64,000 nt of DNA from assembly GCA_019973155.2 (NCBI GenBank), contig BPQB01000036.1:248001-312000 (forward strand). The letters are read 5' to 3'. Below, piece after piece: positions 58,204-64,000 of the stretch. A program made the position numbers and the translations under genes. Under the pieces are notes generated by a model. The model was not told the origin of the DNA and ran no database searches. It saw only the letters and a list, made by a program, of their open reading frames with translations. This DNA comes from Phanerochaete sordida (taxonomy: Eukaryota; Basidiomycota; Agaricomycetes; Polyporales; Phanerochaetaceae). Each line of letters starts with the position of its first letter. The first letter of the stretch is position 1.

Positions 58204-61200
58204 CGTGCTCGTTGTTTCGTGTGACTGACTTGATGGTGGGTGTGAAGAGCGAAGACAGGGGCACGCGGCAGGAGGGCGGTGGTCGTCGTCCCCTGTGGGA
58301 GCGGATGCACCAGGACGCGCCGGCCGGCTACGTCACCCGCTGGCGCCGGCGTCGTGGCGCACCTCGGCCGGACGCTGCGCCGGGCGCGACGGCTCGAGAC
58401 GGGGCTGGCCCGAGCCTTCAAATTCGACCCTACGCCCGAAGCCTGCACAGGTCTCGCATGAACGGGACTGCCCATGATGAGCTCCTCTGGAGTCCGAGCA
58501 TTCGACGTAAGACGCGTAGGAAGGAGAGAAATCAGCTGTGGACGGGAGACTTGTGCGTAACGTCTTCGACGATGGGAGGGCGAAGTTAACATCGTTCAAT
58601 TTACCTAGATTATACATGGGGTGCGCTATGATCCCTCTCATTCCAGCAAATCCATTGTCGCAAACCAGCGCACCATGGGAAGAATATGCGCGCTGCCGCC
58701 GCCCTTGACCTCGACCGTGACTTGTCGCCCTCGAGGCTTCCTGCGTGGACTAGAGTTTGCGAGCTCATGTTGGAAATTTGACCTCGAGCCAGGAAACACG
58801 CCCTTGCCATGCTGAGATAGGCCCATTAAAGCCTTTGGCGGTTTGGGTCTACGGGAGGGGCTGCGCTGCGGGACCCTGGCCATCGCCCCGGCAGCCACGC
58901 GCGTGGGCACCGACCCGTCTACGCGTACTGATCAGCGTACCCTGCAGGCACTCCATGGACAGCCTCACCTGAAGTCTGGTTAGCGAGTTACTGACACGGG
59001 CTCAAGGTACGCAGCGCACTCCATGTCTTCCGCGCGTTCACAACATCTGAACTCTGATCTGCTTGATATTAAGACGCGCGGTGAAGACCCTAACTTGAGC
59101 TACAAACACAAGGCCAGATTTCGATCCGTCAAGGATCGATATGACGCCCCTTCTCGTCCTACGTTGTACTTCTTTCACCTATTCCTTCAAATTTGAAACC
59201 CCTTCAAACGATTAGAAGGCGACATGCACAATACGCGGCGACGCAGCAAGGTAATGTTTTGATTTCGCGGTCATGGGATCATGGAAAGGGTGCTCCTCAA
59301 AGATCCGAAAGTGGACCGCGTTTCCGTTCTCACGCGTTTCCATGTAAACGAGTATTACACCCTCTATACGCTCACCTCTAGTAACCTGCCAGGACGTGAC
59401 GCCGTGGTCCGTCGCAAGGACTCAGCAATCCGGTGTCCTTCATGCGCAATTTGACGGGCGTCAGAAGTGGACGTCCGAGCATCCTTGCGATCTTCGGAGT
59501 GAGTTCGCCCAGCGACAGCATACATCTGAAGCATCTAATGTACCTTATAGACATGCTTGTGCACTGCCATCACTAAATAGTTTCGGGAATCGACGCGATG
59601 AGCCGGGTGAACCCAGAGTTTGCTCGGCGCCGCCGCTTCACTCGCGATGCGGATTCCATAACAAGGATAGGCACGTGCGTCGCGTTGTAACCTTGCTAAG
59701 CTCGCTGGCCTGTAGTCCCTCCCGTAGTCCCCCCTTAAAGGTGCTCGAGCCCAGCTACCACTTCATCAGGAATTTACCCACCGTTCTGGCGCGCTCTGGA
59801 GGTGCTGTATGTGCTGGAGCGGTCTGTAGCCTGTCAGCGCTCCGTCAGACCGTCCAGCAAATCGTTTATTTTCCAGCAGCGCTGTTTTCGCCCAGCACGG
59901 CTCGTGAGCTCATCTTGAATATACCCATCAATTTGTCCCGCGCAGTGTCACAGCGCAAAGTCTACAAAGCGACCTTTGGTACAGGTTCTATAGACATTAG
60001 ATGGAGCGGAGCGGCTACCTTTCGCGGAGGGGAGCTGTGAGTAATACAACCATGCTCGTGGCCCATGAGTCGTGAACTTCGAGCTTCCAAGCTTCGAGAG
60101 ATGTTCGAGGCACCACTTGAGCTCTGAGGCCCATAACACACAAACGCACTGAAGGCGACATGACAACGTGTCCGAGGCTGCAGTCCGCGGGTCTCCCACC
60201 TATGAGAGTGACCTACGCACCGGCCTCGAGTTGCTGCGCGCGCAGCGCGACCATCGCGCTGGGACTCTTCATATTCTTCCATGCTCGCACGTAGCTACTG
60301 TAGTGCTGCTTCATGCAGCAAAAGGCGATGTCGCCGAACGCTGAACCTCGGCGCAGAAGCGCGGCAAAGTAAGTGGTGGAGGTATCCCGATACAACACCC
60401 CCCATCGTATTCGTGCATGTAAACGTTCAAGAAGTAGAAAGCGCACGTCGCACCTCACATGACATTCTAACTGTCCGTGTAGACTTCGAGAGGGAGAGCG
60501 ATGATCGATGAAGGCAGACAGCGTGCGGTGCGTGGGGAGAAGGGGTGGCGGGAAACGAGTCCTGTGCGTTATCAGGCGGGTGAGCTGCACTGAAGAAGCT
60601 CAAGCGGGGTGCGTAGTGACACGGACAGCGCGAGTTTGATTCGAGAGCCAAACGTGCATAGAGATTGAAACGGTGACGTTGAAGTCTTTGCTGAGAACGA
60701 GAGTCGCGCGAGTGGGCGCGGCGCTCTCGAAGTCGAACCGTGAGAAGATTCGCGACTTAGCCGCTCCGGACTCCGCGCCCTCTCTCTGTCTCCATCATGC
60801 TCTTCCGCTCCACCCACCACCATGTCGAGTCTCTTGACCTCTCATCCCTCTTGCCTCGCCGTTAACGTTGATACGTCGCCTCATATCTTCCAACCGCCGT
60901 CGAGCCAAGCACGGGTATCTGCATACTGTGCGATGCACAGCTAGGTAAGTCTCCGACCCTTGTCATGTCATGCAGACGCTTTAGCTGCATCTTCCGCGAC
61001 CGCACTCATCCCAACTCCGAATAGCATGCCTTCCAGCCCCTAGCCCGGAGAGCAATGTGGTAGACCTCGACCACAAGAGGCCGTTGCCACGTCAAAATTG
61101 GTCACACAGCCCTGCACACCCTCAATGGTGAGCAGGCATTATAGTTCTCGCCCTCCAAGTCCCTGATCCGCATTATAGCTTTGTAGCTGCAAGTCGTACA

Positions 61201-61956
61201 TCAGAATACACGTGTCGAGAGTTCCACGCGGCGGGGCGAGCTCACGAAGTATCACCAACTCACGAAGCCGTGCGCAGTAGGCGTAGAGGTGCGTAGTGTG
61301 CCTCTGGACCGCTCACATAGACTGACTCCCTACGCAGATCAAATCTGCTATGCACACCCAGGCAGGTAAGTCTAACCAACACGAGCACGAAGTACCGATT
61401 GCCATAATGTAGATCATTTACACACGGACGCAACACGCAAAGCTGTAGCAGTCGACCACCCGCGTGCACAATCCTTCATCCACCTCGCCGATTCACTGTG
61501 GCGGCGCCGCAGTGCTGTCTCTTGTATCGAGGATTTCACCTGCCGCTGCGGTGCGTGTACTTGCCTACCCTATAGATTATGTGCTCTATGCAATGTATTC
61601 TACGTGTAGTTATTGACTTATTGTCGCTGCAATACATGTGCTTATTTCCGAATCAAATTTGCGCGATATCGTGCATGGATAGGCCAACAAGTATACGGAA
61701 TATTTATCGTGCTGGCTGTGTCTGGTAGCTGGAGTTGTCTGATGTCTGGTACCGTCTCCCTCAGATTCCCGTACTGGCGCTAAGGTACATGCCTGGCTCC
61801 AGACGAGACACTGGGTGCTGACCGCGCTGGGACGTCTGGTACAGACGCCACAGACGCCTCCAGACGCCCTGGGATTTTCCTGATGCTTGCACCGCCCATC
61901 GCCGCGAACACACATACCCCCATCTTCCTGTCCGCGCCAGGACCGAGAACATCCCG
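58204..61956. other. Gene-poor stretch, no supported gene
   Basis: A 214-codon frame at 59396-60040 (+) has no recognisable motif. A pyrimidine-rich stretch with two ATGs at 60798 and 60823, followed by good donor sites (GTAAGT at 60955), could be the start of a small plus-strand transcript, but no reading frame could be followed. Confidence 0.35.
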
Positions 61957-64000
61957 ATGCAGCCGTTTACGGTCGGCCATATCGCTCATGCACCACTCAC
62001 GGACGAACCAGAAAGCACCTACGGAAGATCCAGCCCACCCGCGTCACCCGACGGATCCTCTGAGTTCGCGATGTCCCCCGCCCCGATTATCCCGGAGACG
62101 CTGCAGAACGTTATCCACACGCGCTCATACACAATGCACGCACGCATTTGCGACCTCCAATGTTTCGCAGGTCTAATCTTCGCTGCCTAGCTCTTCGGAC
62201 GTTCCAGACATCTATCTTCAGCCGTTCTCCGATCTACGTCCAAAGTGAGTGAGTGTAGTTGTCACCAAGGCCGTCCCGTCACTCACTCTGCAATTTGTCA
62301 GAGTGGCTTCGGCACCACACGGTTGGTCTCGGTGCATCACTCCAGAGGGTCAGCCATACTTCTGGCACAAGGACTTGGTAGGCTATCCATAGCTTTTAAG
62401 CCTTCTCGTCTTACTGGCAGCGCGCATCGTCTAAGAACCTCTATACTAATGTTCACCTCACCCGCGGGACAAACCAGCATTCGGAGGTCGTCAGCATCAT
62501 CGAGCATGCTGCGAACCATTGTCGGCGTTGCTTTGCGACTAGGCAGGACACGGACGAGGCCAAACCAGACTTGGTCATCGCACAGTTGCGAGAGCGGCGG
62601 GCGGGCAAGCACAGCGGGCCGGAGTGGGGATATTACTTCGCGAGCAGCAAGCGGCGCACGGTCTTCTGGGTGGATCCCATTCGTCTGGCGGATATCATCG
62701 CCGGCTGCCCGCGGTCGGTTCCCACGAATGACCACCTAAGTCCGTATCTGAACACTGCGCGAGCTCTGTCCGCTGACCCTCCGCTCTTCAGATTTGATCA
62801 GGGAGGCGCAGTATTGGTGCGCATACCCGGGCAGCTGAGGTGAGCCGCCTCCCTTCTGTCGGTCTCGACGAGTCTGGGCTCATCACCCGAGTTCGCGCAG
62901 ACTCATAACTCCTCTGAACAGCCGGCAGGTATCACGTCCAGATGTTCCCTGCGGGGCACGTGGTGGAGCCAGCGGTCATCTCAGAGCTTTCTGGCCTGCT
63001 AGCGTGCGCATACACCGGTGTGTCCCTGAGGCATTTGCCCCTAGAGTGATAATGACTGACAGAGAGGCAGATACGATTACGTCGACGACTAGCACTTCTC
63101 CGTACTCGACAGAGAAGCTGCGGCTTATCTCTCGAGTGCTGGACACCGTGAAGGAGGGCCAGGACGTACAGACGACGTGGACTCCTGCCATGCCCATGCC
63201 ATTGGGCGACGTCGAGTCTGTGCGCCCCGACGGCGAGAAATCCGCTCAAACCGCTTGGATAGTCGGTAAGTGTCATGTTACGACAACCACCGAGAAATTG
63301 CCTGACCGCCGGCTCAGCTCGGTTCATGAGCGTCTTCAGTACGTCGTCTTCATCCGCACCACGTTGAAAAGCATTTGACAGTTCCATAGAGCGAGATATG
63401 TTCCTGCACTACTACGGTCAAGACGGAGCGCGTCTCAACCGCAATCAATCTGTGCGCTGCGTCGAGCGACCTCGACCACGGTACATCTTCCTCCTCGTAT
63501 CATCCTTTCTCTTTTACATGCCCTACGTCTACAAGAAAAAGCTAGACGAAGTGTTTGTGGATACGTTGCTCAACGAGGAACATTGGATGCAGTTTCTCGA
63601 CAGCTTGCGCAAGGACTGGGAGCTCACCGTCACGCCGGTACGTTCGCGCTCACTTGTTGTACGCTGCGCGGCTCATGGCAGATAGTCAACGGTGCTCCTC
63701 GGCGCGAACGTCGTGTTCCTTGCGATCTCCAGCATTGACAGCGCATCGCAGGCTCCTCACTGGAGCCCGGGACAGATCATGATTTATGTCTCAACGGTGC
63801 TCAACTTGGCGTCGTATCTCGTCTGCTGGATCCTCCTACAGAGGCACGCGCCACATATTGGATCCTCGACCTTGGCGGGGGTACATATTCACTGTTATTT
63901 TTTGGTTCGGCGCTGATGCTTTTGCAGATTATTTATCTCAAACGGCGGGAGCAGTGCGTGTTCGGCCTTGAAGCAGACGCCGTTGTGTTCAGGTACAGTT
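61957..64000 (+). CDS. WW-domain membrane protein (copy G), cut by window edge
   Basis: Eleven exons are visible: 61957-62135, 62191-62244, 62302-62377, 62436-62739, 62792-62816, 62929-63017, 63065-63265, 63318-63338, 63390-63637, 63686-63880, 63928-63992; the next intron starts at 63993 and the gene continues past 64000. About 485 residues are present. Same order as copies E and F: PIIPETLQNVIHTRSY, WW-like GWSRCITPEGQPYFWH, WGYYFASSKRRTVFWVDPI, TITSTTSTSPYS, MFLHYYGQDGARLNRNQSV and hydrophobic segments. By comparison only two exons (about 27 and 290 nt) are missing. Intron 1 appears to use a GC donor (GCACGC at 62136). It has the opposite orientation to copies E and F. Confidence 0.87.

Noticed and set aside
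59396..60040. 214-codon frame as a gene
   Set aside because: No recognisable motif, mixed codon use and no splice signals in register.
1..64000. CRISPR arrays, bacterial operons, viral genes or LTR retrotransposons
   Set aside because: No regular direct-repeat arrays, polymerase or capsid motifs, or long terminal repeats were seen; the gene structure is typical of a fungal nuclear genome.

Overview
The window is nuclear DNA of a filamentous basidiomycete, most probably an Agaricomycete of the polypore type. The evidence is GC-rich coding sequence, genes split by many 45-60 bp GT-AG introns with fungal branch sites, and basidiomycete-restricted families (DUF6534-type membrane proteins and WW-domain membrane proteins). 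All gene models were spliced by hand by matching donor, acceptor and phase, and almost every exon set closes to a whole number of codons.

Layout. 1-5.2 kb is GC-rich with no convincing gene; it holds a degenerate repeat array at about 3.5-4.5 kb. 5.3-18.5 kb is a housekeeping block: a serine palmitoyltransferase small-subunit-like gene whose intron carries a 1.29 kb inverted-repeat transposon, a small hypothetical gene, mitochondrial uS4, gamma-tubulin complex protein 2 and a very large O-methyltransferase. At 19.3 kb lies a tRNA-like RNA gene with Pol III signals. 20.8-26.5 kb carries two tandem DUF6534 genes on the minus strand, followed by gene-poor DNA. 28.6-41.2 kb is a second conserved block: thymine-DNA glycosylase, an F-box protein, a FAF2/UBX protein head-to-head with a CUE-domain protein (both ERAD-type), prenylcysteine oxidase and a BTB protein. 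42.4-55 kb contains two copies of a tail-to-tail gene pair, a DUF6534 gene (+) facing a WW-domain membrane protein gene (-). 57.4 kb has a proline-rich protein of unknown function, and a third WW-type gene runs off the right edge.

The most distinctive content is (1) the transposon inserted exactly at a splice donor, with its 9-bp target duplication recreating the donor; (2) the repeated DUF6534/WW convergent pair, two lineage-specific membrane families with strikingly conserved micro-exon structures, a candidate undescribed two-component membrane system; and (3) the tRNA-like transcript enclosed by a 14-bp perfect inverted repeat. Function of the paired membrane families is unknown; any link between them is inferred from arrangement only.
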